The notes: generated by a model from the sequence alone, not told the origin. A DNA stretch of 64,000 nucleotides from Flavobacterium sp. 9AF (GCF_902506265.1 NZ_LR733556.1:1888578-1952577); one strand, 5' to 3'. Counted from the first letter of the stretch, positions 17,585 to 26,361 are shown. Made by a program: numbers and translations.

Positions 17585-18889
17585 TTACTGTCGCACAAAT
17601 TCGACACGTCTATTTTGTGCTTTTTCTGAAGCATTGGCGTTTTTATTTAATGGTACACTTTCCCCTTTACCATCTGTAGTTAATCGATTTGTATCTATTC
17701 CAAATTCATTTACCAAAGCTCTCTTTACCGATTCTGCTCTTTTTTGAGATAAGATTAAATTATCGGTATCTTTTCCATCGCTATCAGTATGCCCAACAAT
17801 TTTGATGTTTCCAGTTAAAGATTGAATGCTTTCTGCAATTTGTTTTAAGATGGTGTAGGAATTGGGACGAATAACATCTGAATTGACGTCGAAGTAAATG
17901 TTTTGAGTTACAAACTTCTTTTTAGTTGTTATATCGCTTTTAGGATTAGCATTACCAGTGGCTAAGCGTATGTTAGAAAAATTTATTTTAAATGCATCTA
18001 CAAAATAAATATCATGTTGGAAGGTTAAATAATATTCTTTATTACTTAAAAAGAATTCCTCATTATCCATTATTTTTTCTTTATTTACCCATACTGATAG
18101 TTTATTATCTATTCTTTTCAGACTAATTCTTGCATAAAAATTATCTAATTCGGGTTGCCAAGTATAAAAATTGATACCTTCTTTCGATTTTACAACTACT
18201 CCATCCGATTTTACTGAATATTGTGCTAAACCTGTTTTAGGAATCTGAGAAACAGGACTTAAATCTACCCCACTACTTATATCAAAATTAGGGTCTTCTA
18301 ATCTTCCTGCTTGTGCTTTTTCAATAAAACGTACACTTAAAGTACCTGTTTCTTTATTAGGTGTATATACATCAAATTCTAAGGTAAAATCTTTTGGTAA
18401 AGTTTTTAAAGCTATAGGAAAGAATGTCCCTCCATCATTCAATTCAAGCCAGTTTTTGCCTTCTAGATTTCTTACATTTAGGCGTTCATTATCATACGCT
18501 TTCCATCTACTTTTTGAACCATCGGCAAAATCTTCGAAGAAAATAATTTTTTCTGCTGGAACAAAATCAAAGTCTTTGTATGCAGAATAATCTGTATTAC
18601 CAGCTTCATCTGTTTTTGTTACTGGTGGATCATAATTAGTATTTGATGTCTCATTATCGGATTCATTCTTTCCTTTCTTTTTCTTCTTGTCTTTTTTCTT
18701 AAAGATACTTCCTATACCTTCTTCAATCTTATTTAAAGTTTTATCTACCGCATCATCACCTCTTTGTTCTGTTCTATCATAAACCTTATCTTTTGTTTTT
18801 TGGGCAACTTTTCCCCCAACAGTCTCTTGACCTATGGAAAACAACCCATTTAAGAGACATACTAGTACAATCGTTTTTTTCATAATCAT
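17585..18889 (-). CDS. OmpA-family surface protein
   Basis: This 434-residue protein has a signal peptide (cut after SIGQ). A charged helical segment follows with a Lys-rich block (KKKDKKKKKGK, about residue 65-80). A central region of about 90-300 is a laminin/concanavalin-like beta-sandwich (FEDFADGSKSRWKAYDN, FDVYTPNKETGTL). The C-terminal OmpA peptidoglycan-binding domain is at about 320-434 (IKIVGHTDSDG ... LSQKRAESVKRAL ... NRRVEFVRQ). An alternative start two codons later is possible. It heads the minus-strand surface-protein series and is divergent from the sigma-factor gene across a 113-base palindromic promoter region. Confidence 0.85.
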   Translation of the reverse strand: MIMKKTIVLVCLLNGLFSIGQETVGGKVAQKTKDKVYDRTEQRGDDAVDKTLNKIEEGIGSIFKKKDKKKKKGKNESDNETSNTNYDPPVTKTDEAGNTDYSAYKDFDFVPAEKIIFFEDFADGSKSRWKAYDNERLNVRNLEGKNWLELNDGGTFFPIALKTLPKDFTLEFDVYTPNKETGTLSVRFIEKAQAGRLEDPNFDISSGVDLSPVSQIPKTGLAQYSVKSDGVVVKSKEGINFYTWQPELDNFYARISLKRIDNKLSVWVNKEKIMDNEEFFLSNKEYYLTFQHDIYFVDAFKINFSNIRLATGNANPKSDITTKKKFVTQNIYFDVNSDVIRPNSYTILKQIAESIQSLTGNIKIVGHTDSDGKDTDNLILSQKRAESVKRALVNEFGIDTNRLTTDGKGESVPLNKNANASEKAQNRRVEFVRQ

Positions 18890-18914
18890 GAATTTTTATC
18901 GTTTTAAGTGTTGG

Positions 18915-19003
18915 TTAGTGTAGAAAAAATAAAAAGGTAAACATGGATTAATATTTTTTTTTTATTTTGGCTATGTTTACCTTTTTAGAAATAGCTACAC
19001 TAA
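18915..19003. promoter_or_regulatory. Long bipartite inverted repeat in a divergent promoter
   Basis: Two nested perfect arms are visible: TTAGTGTAG (18915-18923) with CTACACTAA (18995-19003), and AAAAAGGTAAACAT (18931-18944) with ATGTTTACCTTTTT (18973-18986). The arms are separated by 7-8 base gaps, around a 28-base AT-rich centre. The outer right arm ends on the first base of the preferred sigma-factor ATG. A TATGTTTA sequence in the inner right arm resembles a -7 box. Confidence 0.7.
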
Positions 19004-19548
19004 TGAATAAATCAGATGAATTGATAGATTTACTAAAACAAGGCAATGAAAAAACAATTGCCCGTATTTATAATGACAATCGTAATGGGTTTATATTATT
19101 CGCTTCTCGTTATGAAATAAATGTTGATGAAGTAATTGATATTTATCAAGATGCGATTATCGTATTGTGTGAAAATGCTAAAAAGGGTTTGTTAGATAAT
19201 TTACAAAGCAATATTAGTACCTATTTATTTAGTATAGGTAAGTATATGATTTTCCATCGGTTGAAAAAAAATAAAAAAAATGTACTAAATGAACAGCAAT
19301 TACCAGACAAAATAGATTGGGATTTTTATGAAGAAGAACAAGATCATTTAGAAGTTCAATTGTTACAGAATGCTTGGACCAAGTTAGGTGAACAATGTAA
19401 GAAAGTGTTACATCTATTTTATTATGAAGAAAAAAAATTAGATGAGATTATGGAGCATTTGGCTTATACTAATAAAGATGTATTAAAAAGCCAGAAATCG
19501 AGATGTTTAAAACAATTAAAAGATTTAACAACAGCAAAAGATGGATAA
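19003..19548 (+). CDS. Divergent sigma-70 family sigma factor
   Basis: This sigma factor of about 181 residues has region 2 around NDNRNGFILFASRYEINVDE and DIYQDAIIVLCENA, and region 4 from about residue 120 (NAWTKLGEQCKKVLHLFYYE ... DKDVLKSQKSRCLKQLK). Region 4 is weakly conserved, so it is a divergent ECF type. ATG 19003 is chosen over ATG 18973 and TTG 18967 because those lie inside the palindromic promoter and add a hydrophobic leader untypical of sigma factors. It overlaps the next gene by eight bases, a usual sigma/anti-sigma arrangement. It is divergent from the OmpA surface operon, its likely target. Confidence 0.75.
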   Translation: MNKSDELIDLLKQGNEKTIARIYNDNRNGFILFASRYEINVDEVIDIYQDAIIVLCENAKKGLLDNLQSNISTYLFSIGKYMIFHRLKKNKKNVLNEQQLPDKIDWDFYEEEQDHLEVQLLQNAWTKLGEQCKKVLHLFYYEEKKLDEIMEHLAYTNKDVLKSQKSRCLKQLKDLTTAKDG

Positions 19549-20266
19549 AGAAACGCTATTAACGAAATATTTTGAAGGCACTTTAACAGAAGAAGAAAGC
19601 ATTTTATTTCATTCTTTATTAGAAAACGATACCGAATTTAAAAATGATTTTAACTTTCAAAAAAATGTTAAAGCTGCTATTGCATTAGAAGAAAGAAAAG
19701 AGTTAAAAAATAAACTACAACACTTAGAAGCAACAAGAAACAAAAGCAAAAATACGAAATTACCGAAGATGCACTGGGTTTCTATAGCAGCAAGTTTTAT
19801 TTTATTTGCTATTATTGGATTTTGGTTTTATAATTCAGAAAACCAAACTGGAAAACTATATAAAAAATATTATCAAACTTTTCCAAATGTGGAAGCACCT
19901 GTTGTAAGAGGTTTTGATACAGCAGACATCAAATCGAATGCTTTTTATGCCTATGATAGTAAAAATTATGAAAAAGCTTTAGACTTATTTTCAAAGATCT
20001 ACGAAAAAGACAAAGACGATTATGCGCTTTTCTACAAAGGACTCTCTTTAATGGAATTAACCCGCTTTAAAGAAGCTATTACTGCTTTTGAAATGTACCA
20101 AGAAAAACCTAATAGTGCTTTTAACAGTTATATTAAATGGTATTTGTCTTTATGTTATTTACAAATAAATGAAATAGAGAAAAGTAAGGTTTTATTAAAT
20201 AAATTAGTCACTTTTGAAAATCCTTTTCAAAATCAAGCTAACCATTTACTTGATGATTTAGAGTAA
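19541..20266 (+). CDS. Membrane protein with TPR repeats, putative anti-sigma factor
   Basis: This 241-residue protein has a cytoplasmic N-terminus (about 1-75) with the acidic motif KYFEGTLTEEE, reminiscent of anti-sigma N-terminal domains that start near L..YF.G.L. One membrane helix follows (about residues 82-102). The periplasmic C-terminal part has at least two TPR units (AFYAYDSKNYEKALDLFSKI and ALFYKGLSLMELTRFKEAIT). It overlaps the sigma gene by eight bases and overlaps the 3' end of the convergent CHAT gene by 34 bases. I infer that it tethers the sigma factor and senses an envelope partner through its TPRs, possibly the TPR-CHAT protein. Confidence 0.75.
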   Translation: MDKETLLTKYFEGTLTEEESILFHSLLENDTEFKNDFNFQKNVKAAIALEERKELKNKLQHLEATRNKSKNTKLPKMHWVSIAASFILFAIIGFWFYNSENQTGKLYKKYYQTFPNVEAPVVRGFDTADIKSNAFYAYDSKNYEKALDLFSKIYEKDKDDYALFYKGLSLMELTRFKEAITAFEMYQEKPNSAFNSYIKWYLSLCYLQINEIEKSKVLLNKLVTFENPFQNQANHLLDDLE

Positions 20267-22944
20267 TTTCTTTTATAGACGGCAGCCATTAGTATTAAAA
20301 ACAAAAAGCCAACTAACAACCATAACCATAAAAAAGAAGTGGGTTTACAAATGGGTGTAGTATTACCGTTAAGAACAAAACCAGCCCAAAAATAAGGATG
20401 ATTTTTTAGTGGATTTTGTTTTACAAATTCTTGCTTTGCCATAATCAATGCGCTATCTTTTGGAAGTCCCTTTCTTAGATTTTTATAGAACAAAATCATG
20501 ATTTCAGAAGTTTCTTTGTCTGGTACTTGCCATAAGCTTACAACAGAACTTTTAACGCCTGCATAAGTGAAAGCTCTTGCTAAACTCATTATTCCTTCTC
20601 CATTGACAAGTTTGCCATTCCCTGTGTTACAAGCACTCAACACTAATAAATCTGTAGGAATATAATAATTGTATAATTCTGAAAAATATAAGGGTTGATT
20701 GTTTGAAAATAACAAACAAGATTGTGAAAAATCATTCTCATATAAAAAAGAATGCATGGCAAAATGATAAACATTAGCAACCGATTTTGTATTTAGAAAG
20801 TTTTCTTTAGTTGCTAATTCATTATTGAACTGCTTTCCATCAAACAAATTACAAATTTCTTGAGATTCTTTTTGAGCAAAAGGTAAAGGAGGTATCTTTT
20901 GATTGTTAAACCAAGAATTATTAGTGTAATTTGGTGCAAAACTGGTTAATGAGATCGTATTAGAACCAGTCTTTGCTTTTTTACTTAAGAGCCACATGGG
21001 AAAAGAATAATAATAAGAAATAACAGGAAGAGCATTAACATTTTTATTCAAGACCACTTCAAATGGTAGATAATTTAAAAAGTTATCGGGAATAATAGCT
21101 AATTTATCTCTTTTTATCTCTTTAGGAAAAAGTATTGTATTCAATTTTGATGCTCTTTCGTGGATAAGAGTGTTAGGTTGTTTTATTTCTTGAACCAAAT
21201 CAACAACTAAAGGTTTAATTTTATTTATGGAATTCAGAAGAAAAACTTGCAATTCTTTTTTGCTTATCCACAATCCATATACATTTTCATCTGCTACATA
21301 AAATTTCCAAATAGATTCATCATCACTTAATTTTTTCTGTACTTCTTCAAAATCAAAATCTGCATCTACTTGCATAAAATTAGGGAAATCTTGCTTTAAG
21401 CTTTTTTTAATTGTTGTAATTTTTTTCTCTAAAATACTTGTTTTGATTGCGTTTTTATCTTTGTTATCCTTTATTAAACCTTCATAATACATCTTTTCAT
21501 TTTGCGTTTGCTCTAATTCTGTATAAAGTTTTGTTAATTCATTATTATCTAATAGGACTTTCTTTTGAACTTCTTTAAATAGATGTTGTGAAACATTCCT
21601 TTCAATTAGATTTAAGAGTTCTTTTTTTTCACTTACAGATTTTTGTTTTTGACTACAAATAAATAACAAAGTTTCTGTGATTTTGCTTTGTAAAACACTT
21701 AATCGCTCATTATATTCTCCATTATTGTAGAACTCTTGGAACATATGAGAAGCAATTACAGCCAACTTTTCTGCTTTTTTTAAATCTTCTGCTTTTTTTA
21801 AGGCTATAAACTTCTTCATAAAAATAAGAGACGATGAAGCAAAAATATTAATATAATGATGTGAATTCAATTCTTTTATTTTTTCAATATCAATGGTAAG
21901 AATAGAAGCCTGTTTCTTTAAAAACTGATTAGAAATTTCCAAAACTATTCGCTCCACTATTTGAGTTGCTTCCTCATGACGATTAAGTCCAGAAAGATTG
22001 AGTGCTTTTATGGTTTCTATAGAGTATTTACTAGAATTAAAAGGAGGGAATATAATATTGTTTAAAGCTAAATCGCAATGCATTCTTCCTTTTTCATATT
22101 GCTTTAAATAATAATGTATCGAGCCTAACAAGGCATTTGCTTTCATTTCATAGAAAGGAAGGTTAAATTGCTTGCCTTGTTGTTGCAATTTTTCTAAATA
22201 ATATATTGCGTTTTTATAATCTTTCTTTTCATAATATTTATAACTAAATGCATCATAACAAGACATATAATAATCTATATCTTCTTTTCTACCAATTCCT
22301 GATTTTTTGTTAATTCTATTATAAAAAGCATTCAATTTTATGAGAGCTTCATCTAAGAGATTTGCATTTAATTTCTCTAAAATTTGCATTTTATCATAAA
22401 TTCTTCTTGCGAATGCCAAATCTAAAAAAGCCACTTTTGATGGATCTTTTAATAATTTTTTATAGAATATATCATATTGTAAATAAATCTTATAAGCTTC
22501 TTTTATATCACCATAATTTCCAATATAAAAATACCAATTATTATAAGCAGTTAAATAATCTGTCAGGTGGTAATTTTGAGTCTTATTCATTACTGCTATA
22601 GCTTCTTTCGTATATTCTATCTCATACTTTTGATTATGTACTTCTGAATAATAATATGATAAATCTAAATAGTAATTCGCTAATTTTTTAGGAAAAAATT
22701 CTTCAAGGTAGTTTCTTCTTTTTTGAATGATGGTTTTATAGGCATCTATAAGTTCAAAACTTTTTCCCAAAGCCATTAAGTCCTGTATTTGCTTTTCGGC
22801 ATTACGAATTTCTTTATTTATTGCAACTGTGTCTTGCTGGGCAAAGGTTAATTTCGATAAAAGAAGAATAAAAATGAAACTTATTTTCCAAGTGTTATTT
22901 ACTATGTAAGTTGCTCTTTTTGCAATAATATATTTCATTTTCAT
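20233..22944 (-). CDS. Membrane-anchored TPR-CHAT protease-like protein
   Basis: This 903-residue protein has a signal peptide (through TFAQ, about residue 36), a long helical TPR region (about 50-410), a coiled coil (about 460-520), and a C-terminal CHAT domain (about 530-865). One membrane helix (FLWLWLLVGFLFLILMAA) and a basic tail follow. The caspase-like dyad is intact: His731 in HFAMHS and Cys772 in LSACNTG. The topology places the CHAT domain in the periplasm. CHAT proteins are cysteine peptidases that act on specific partners. Convergence on the sigma/TM-TPR pair suggests that it may cut or gate the anti-sigma protein. The substrate is inference. Confidence 0.88.
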   Translation of the reverse strand: MKMKYIIAKRATYIVNNTWKISFIFILLLSKLTFAQQDTVAINKEIRNAEKQIQDLMALGKSFELIDAYKTIIQKRRNYLEEFFPKKLANYYLDLSYYYSEVHNQKYEIEYTKEAIAVMNKTQNYHLTDYLTAYNNWYFYIGNYGDIKEAYKIYLQYDIFYKKLLKDPSKVAFLDLAFARRIYDKMQILEKLNANLLDEALIKLNAFYNRINKKSGIGRKEDIDYYMSCYDAFSYKYYEKKDYKNAIYYLEKLQQQGKQFNLPFYEMKANALLGSIHYYLKQYEKGRMHCDLALNNIIFPPFNSSKYSIETIKALNLSGLNRHEEATQIVERIVLEISNQFLKKQASILTIDIEKIKELNSHHYINIFASSSLIFMKKFIALKKAEDLKKAEKLAVIASHMFQEFYNNGEYNERLSVLQSKITETLLFICSQKQKSVSEKKELLNLIERNVSQHLFKEVQKKVLLDNNELTKLYTELEQTQNEKMYYEGLIKDNKDKNAIKTSILEKKITTIKKSLKQDFPNFMQVDADFDFEEVQKKLSDDESIWKFYVADENVYGLWISKKELQVFLLNSINKIKPLVVDLVQEIKQPNTLIHERASKLNTILFPKEIKRDKLAIIPDNFLNYLPFEVVLNKNVNALPVISYYYSFPMWLLSKKAKTGSNTISLTSFAPNYTNNSWFNNQKIPPLPFAQKESQEICNLFDGKQFNNELATKENFLNTKSVANVYHFAMHSFLYENDFSQSCLLFSNNQPLYFSELYNYYIPTDLLVLSACNTGNGKLVNGEGIMSLARAFTYAGVKSSVVSLWQVPDKETSEIMILFYKNLRKGLPKDSALIMAKQEFVKQNPLKNHPYFWAGFVLNGNTTPICKPTSFLWLWLLVGFLFLILMAAVYKRNYSKSSSKWLA

Positions 22945-22958
22945 TTTTTTAAATAAAC

Positions 22959-22990
22959 AGAAAGAGATTACAAAAACGCAATCTCTTTCT
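22959..22990 (-). terminator. Hairpin between the ketoacyl synthase and CHAT genes
   Basis: An 11-bp perfect stem AGAAAGAGATT / AATCTCTTTCT has a 10-base loop and a weak T tract on the minus strand. It may terminate the ketoacyl synthase gene, or lie in the CHAT leader if the TAAATTTG box at 22991-22998 is its promoter. Confidence 0.5.
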
Positions 22991-23024
22991 CAAATTTACT
23001 TTATTTAACTTATCTAAAAAAATT

Positions 23025-24176
23025 TTATTTTGAAATTAATATAGTTACCGCATTTCCTCCAAATCCAACGGCATTTACTAATACTTTTCGAATTTGTTTG
23101 GGTAATTTTTGTTCGTAAAATGGAATCGGAATAGCTTTTTGATGTTCTAACATAAGTATTCCTAATTCAAGACTCAACATTCCAGAAGTTCCAAAAGTAT
23201 GTCCTAATTTCCATTTGTTTGTGGTTAAAAAAGGGAGTCTTTCCCCAAATACTTTTTGTATGGCCTTATATTCAGAAACATCTCCTTTTATGGTTCCAGG
23301 TGCATGCATCACTACTACGTCTACTTCATTAAAATCGATTCCTTTCAAAGCCATTTGCATCGATTTCTGAAAACAATCGGCTTCCGTTGAAATGGAAATA
23401 TTGTGCTCTAAAATTTCTGTAGCATAGCCAATACCTTCCACATAGGCCAAAGCATTATTCTTTTCTCCTATTTCCAAAGCAATTACGCTAGCACCTTCTC
23501 CCAAGACCATTGTATTTTCTTTTTTATTCAAATCAAAAGCTCTACATGGATAATCACCCGTTCTTTTTGAATAAATATTTAACGCTTTCATTTGAGCTAT
23601 AGTAAAAGGCGTTAAAGGTGCTTCAGAACCCCCAATGATAAATTTTTCAACCATACCTGCCTGCATCCAAGCTACACCATTTAATAAAGCATGCAAGGAA
23701 GTGGAACAAGTAATAGAATGCGAAATTTCTGGTCCAGAACTTTGCAAATCATTGGCTACCCAACTCGAAATATTTCCTAGAGTTGTAGTAGGTGAAGCCA
23801 AAGTACTTACTTTATTAGTTGTAATAAATTCGGAATGAAATTTTTCAAATAATGTGGTTGCTCCTCTTGAAGATCCAATATTAATACCAAAAACTGTTTC
23901 TTTTTCCCAACCGGTTTGCTGTATTAACTGTCTCGAAACATATAGAGCATATAAAACCGAAAGATCTAAGTTACGATATTTTGCATCGGATTCTTGAAGC
24001 GCTTTAATTTCTGCTTTTATCTCTTTTGGAAGCGTTGCAACCCAATTTTTTTGTTCCCCAATTTCTTTTTCGGTAATAGCCGTTTTATCCTTTAGATAGT
24101 GGTTCCAAATGGTTGATTTTTCATTTCCTAATGCGGAAATTGAAGCTAAAGCGGTTATGGCAATTTTTTGGTTCAA
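23025..24176 (-). CDS. Beta-ketoacyl synthase linked to biotin genes
   Basis: This condensing enzyme of about 383 residues has the KS triad: Cys in SITCSTSLHALLNG, His in VVVMHAPGTIKGD, and His in KLGHTFGTSGMLSLE. It is FabF-like and would join acyl chains in the cytoplasm. The longer ORF begins at 24278, but its first 34 codons read through a repeat element on the opposite strand; the family-like N-terminus (NQKIAITALASISALG) begins at TTG 24176, which I prefer. It follows bioA by 131 bases. I infer a role in making the pimeloyl chain for biotin; an ordinary fatty-acid role remains possible. Confidence 0.85.
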   Translation of the reverse strand: MNQKIAITALASISALGNEKSTIWNHYLKDKTAITEKEIGEQKNWVATLPKEIKAEIKALQESDAKYRNLDLSVLYALYVSRQLIQQTGWEKETVFGINIGSSRGATTLFEKFHSEFITTNKVSTLASPTTTLGNISSWVANDLQSSGPEISHSITCSTSLHALLNGVAWMQAGMVEKFIIGGSEAPLTPFTIAQMKALNIYSKRTGDYPCRAFDLNKKENTMVLGEGASVIALEIGEKNNALAYVEGIGYATEILEHNISISTEADCFQKSMQMALKGIDFNEVDVVVMHAPGTIKGDVSEYKAIQKVFGERLPFLTTNKWKLGHTFGTSGMLSLELGILMLEHQKAIPIPFYEQKLPKQIRKVLVNAVGFGGNAVTILISK

Positions 24177-24199
24177 AAGGTTTATGGTTTTTCGAATAA

Positions 24200-24265
24200 C
24201 CCTGATGGAAACGTCATCCTTTTCTTGAGATACAATCGAAAGAAAAGATAGAGTGCACAGCAGGA
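24200..24265. repeat. Structured intergenic element, copy 1
   Basis: The conserved left flank CCCTGATGGAAACGTCATCC and right flank GATAGAGTGCACAGCAGGA enclose a variable hairpin (CTTTTCTT / AAGAAAAG). The same flanks with a different hairpin occur at 58721-58818. It may be an RNA motif such as Rfam Flavo-1, which I could not check. Confidence 0.65.
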
Positions 24266-24307
24266 AAATGGAATGCAAATATACCGAGACATTTGTTCCT
24301 TACAAAA

Positions 24308-25579
24308 TTAAATCAAGGTTAATGCTTCTTCGATAGCACTATATACTTGTTCTAATTGCATATCATTGATGATGTAAGGTGGTAAAATGTATATAATATT
24401 CCCAACAGGCCTTAAAATGATCCCTTTTCTTATAAAAAAATCATACAAAGTATTACGAAGTGTTCCATAATAATCCTGTTTCCCTTCTACTTTTATTTCT
24501 AAGGCAAAAATGACCCCAAAAACACGAGTAGTTTGCACTTTAGGATGGTTTTTGATACGTTCCGAAAATGCTAAATGGTGTTGGTTCACTTGATTGATAT
24601 TGCCTTGTATTTCTTCGGTTTGTAACAATTCAATAGCAGCTAATGCCGCAGCACAACCCGTTGGATTCGCAGTAAAAGTATGACCATGAAATAAAGCTTT
24701 GTTTGTATCATCATCATAAAAAGCATCAAAAATTTCTTGTGTAAAACTGGTAATTGCCATTGGAATTGTTCCTCCAGTTAAGGCTTTTGACAAACACATC
24801 ATATCAGGTTGTTGCTCCAAATAATCACAAGCAAAATTTTTACCCGTTTTACCAAAACCAGTCATGACTTCGTCTGCAATTGTAAAAACCTTATATTCTT
24901 TTGCAAGTGCTATCAACTGATCCAAAACTGTTGCCGAATACATGACCATTCCTGCTGCACCTTGCACCAAAGGTTCAAAGATAAACGCAGCATATTCGTT
25001 GGTCTCCAATAAGGCTTTTAGTTGCTTTAAAACCATGGCTTCGTTTCCTTCCGTTGGTACAGGAACTCGAACTACTTCCAACAAAGAACCTTGAAAAGCA
25101 TCGGTAAAAAAAGAAATTCCGCTTGCAGCCATAGCACCAAAAGTATCTCCGTGAAAAGCATCTTCAAAAGCAATTATTTTGGTACGCTTTTGTCCTTTAT
25201 TATAAAAATACTGTAAGGAAGCTTTAATGGCAACTTCCACAGCAGTAGAACCGTTATCGGAATAAAAAAACTTCTTTTGATTAGAGGGCAAAATTTGACT
25301 TAATTTTTCTGAAAGACGAATAACCGGTTCGTGTGTAAAGCCACCGAATAAAACATGTTCTAATTGTGTTAATTGATTGTATATCGCTTGTGCAAGATAG
25401 GTATTAGAATGACCAAATGGATTTACCCACCAACTCGCAATAGCGTCAATAAATTCTTTTCCATGTTCATCCCAAAGTAAAGCGCCTTGTCCTTTTATAA
25501 TTACAGGATGAGAAAAAGCTGTTTTATGTTGTGTATAAGGATGCCAATTGTATAAAGTATCTTTTTCAGAAAGTGTCAT
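24308..25579 (-). CDS. bioA: Adenosylmethionine--8-amino-7-oxononanoate transaminase
   Basis: This class III PLP aminotransferase of 423 residues makes 7,8-diaminononanoate using S-adenosylmethionine as amino donor. Visible family features are YNWHPYTQHK at the N-terminus (the BioA-type W-HP-T motif), the ASWWVNPFGHS substrate segment, the IADEVMTGFGKTGKNFA cofactor Asp motif and the LSKALTGGTIP Schiff-base Lys. The length is normal. It lies 89 bases downstream of bioD with its own TATCTTTG box, so it may be transcribed both from that and by read-through. The ketoacyl synthase follows. Confidence 0.96.
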   Translation of the reverse strand: MTLSEKDTLYNWHPYTQHKTAFSHPVIIKGQGALLWDEHGKEFIDAIASWWVNPFGHSNTYLAQAIYNQLTQLEHVLFGGFTHEPVIRLSEKLSQILPSNQKKFFYSDNGSTAVEVAIKASLQYFYNKGQKRTKIIAFEDAFHGDTFGAMAASGISFFTDAFQGSLLEVVRVPVPTEGNEAMVLKQLKALLETNEYAAFIFEPLVQGAAGMVMYSATVLDQLIALAKEYKVFTIADEVMTGFGKTGKNFACDYLEQQPDMMCLSKALTGGTIPMAITSFTQEIFDAFYDDDTNKALFHGHTFTANPTGCAAALAAIELLQTEEIQGNINQVNQHHLAFSERIKNHPKVQTTRVFGVIFALEIKVEGKQDYYGTLRNTLYDFFIRKGIILRPVGNIIYILPPYIINDMQLEQVYSAIEEALTLI

Positions 25580-25625
25580 GTTAAATCTTGAATTTAGGAA
25601 TCAGAAGTTAAAATCAAATTGTATA

Positions 25626-25633
25626 CAAAGATA
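25626..25633 (-). promoter_or_regulatory. -7 box upstream of bioA
   Basis: TATCTTTG on the minus strand, the commonest form of the -7 box in the phylum, lies 47 bases before the bioA ATG. I see no obvious BirA-type operator beside it. Confidence 0.5.
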
Positions 25634-25668
25634 AAAGTCTGTTTTCTTTTCTCTTTGTTATTTTACTA

Positions 25669-26289
25669 TTATTTAATGTTTAAAAGACTTTCTTTGAATT
25701 TATCCGCATAATAACGAATGACATTGGCATCAAAGTAGGGTTCGTTTTCAATCCTTCCTAAACAAGTCAACTGTGTTTTTGAAAGAATAATAGCTTCTGT
25801 TGCTTCATTTTCATCTCCATTAAAAATAATTCCAGCAACTGGAATCTTTCTGTTTTGCAAAGCTTCAATTGTGAGTAACGTATGATTGATGCTTCCTAGA
25901 TAATGTCTTGAAACCACAATTACCTTGTAATCCGGCTGAATTAAATCGACTATAGTTGCTTCGTTATTGAGAGGTACCAAAATTCCTCCAGCTCCTTCTA
26001 TAACTAAATGGTTTTCAGTCACGGGCTCCTGAATTTGTTTCAATTGGATAATTATTCCATCCTTTTCTGCAGCAAAATGAGGGCTTGCTGGTGTATTTAA
26101 CGCATAGCTATTAGGATGAAAAACAGTGACTGAATTCGTAATATATTGTTTTATTTTATGCGTATCGGACGTGTCTAAATCTCCGGCCTGTATGGGTTTC
26201 CAATAATCAGCTTGTATCGCTTCTACTACAATAGCGGAAGCAATTGTTTTTCCAACATCTGTTCCGATTCCTGTGATAAATAGTTTCAT
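25669..26289 (-). CDS. bioD: Dethiobiotin synthase
   Basis: This ATP-dependent carboxylase closes the ureido ring of dethiobiotin. It has the P-loop GIGTDVGKT right at the N-terminus, the KPIQAGDLDTSD substrate segment and the EGAGGILVPLN motif. I place the start at ATG 26289 (MKLFITGIGTDVGKT, 206 residues) rather than at the upstream ATG 26316, which would add nine residues not seen in the family. It lies 72 bases downstream of bioF and 89 bases upstream of bioA on the same strand, so the biotin genes form one cluster. Confidence 0.94.
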   Translation of the reverse strand: MKLFITGIGTDVGKTIASAIVVEAIQADYWKPIQAGDLDTSDTHKIKQYITNSVTVFHPNSYALNTPASPHFAAEKDGIIIQLKQIQEPVTENHLVIEGAGGILVPLNNEATIVDLIQPDYKVIVVSRHYLGSINHTLLTIEALQNRKIPVAGIIFNGDENEATEAIILSKTQLTCLGRIENEPYFDANVIRYYADKFKESLLNIK

Positions 26290-26361
26290 TTTATAAATGG
26301 TAAATAGTTCAGACAAAGGTCGGGAAGAATAGAGAAAAAGACAATTAAAAAGACTTTCAAT

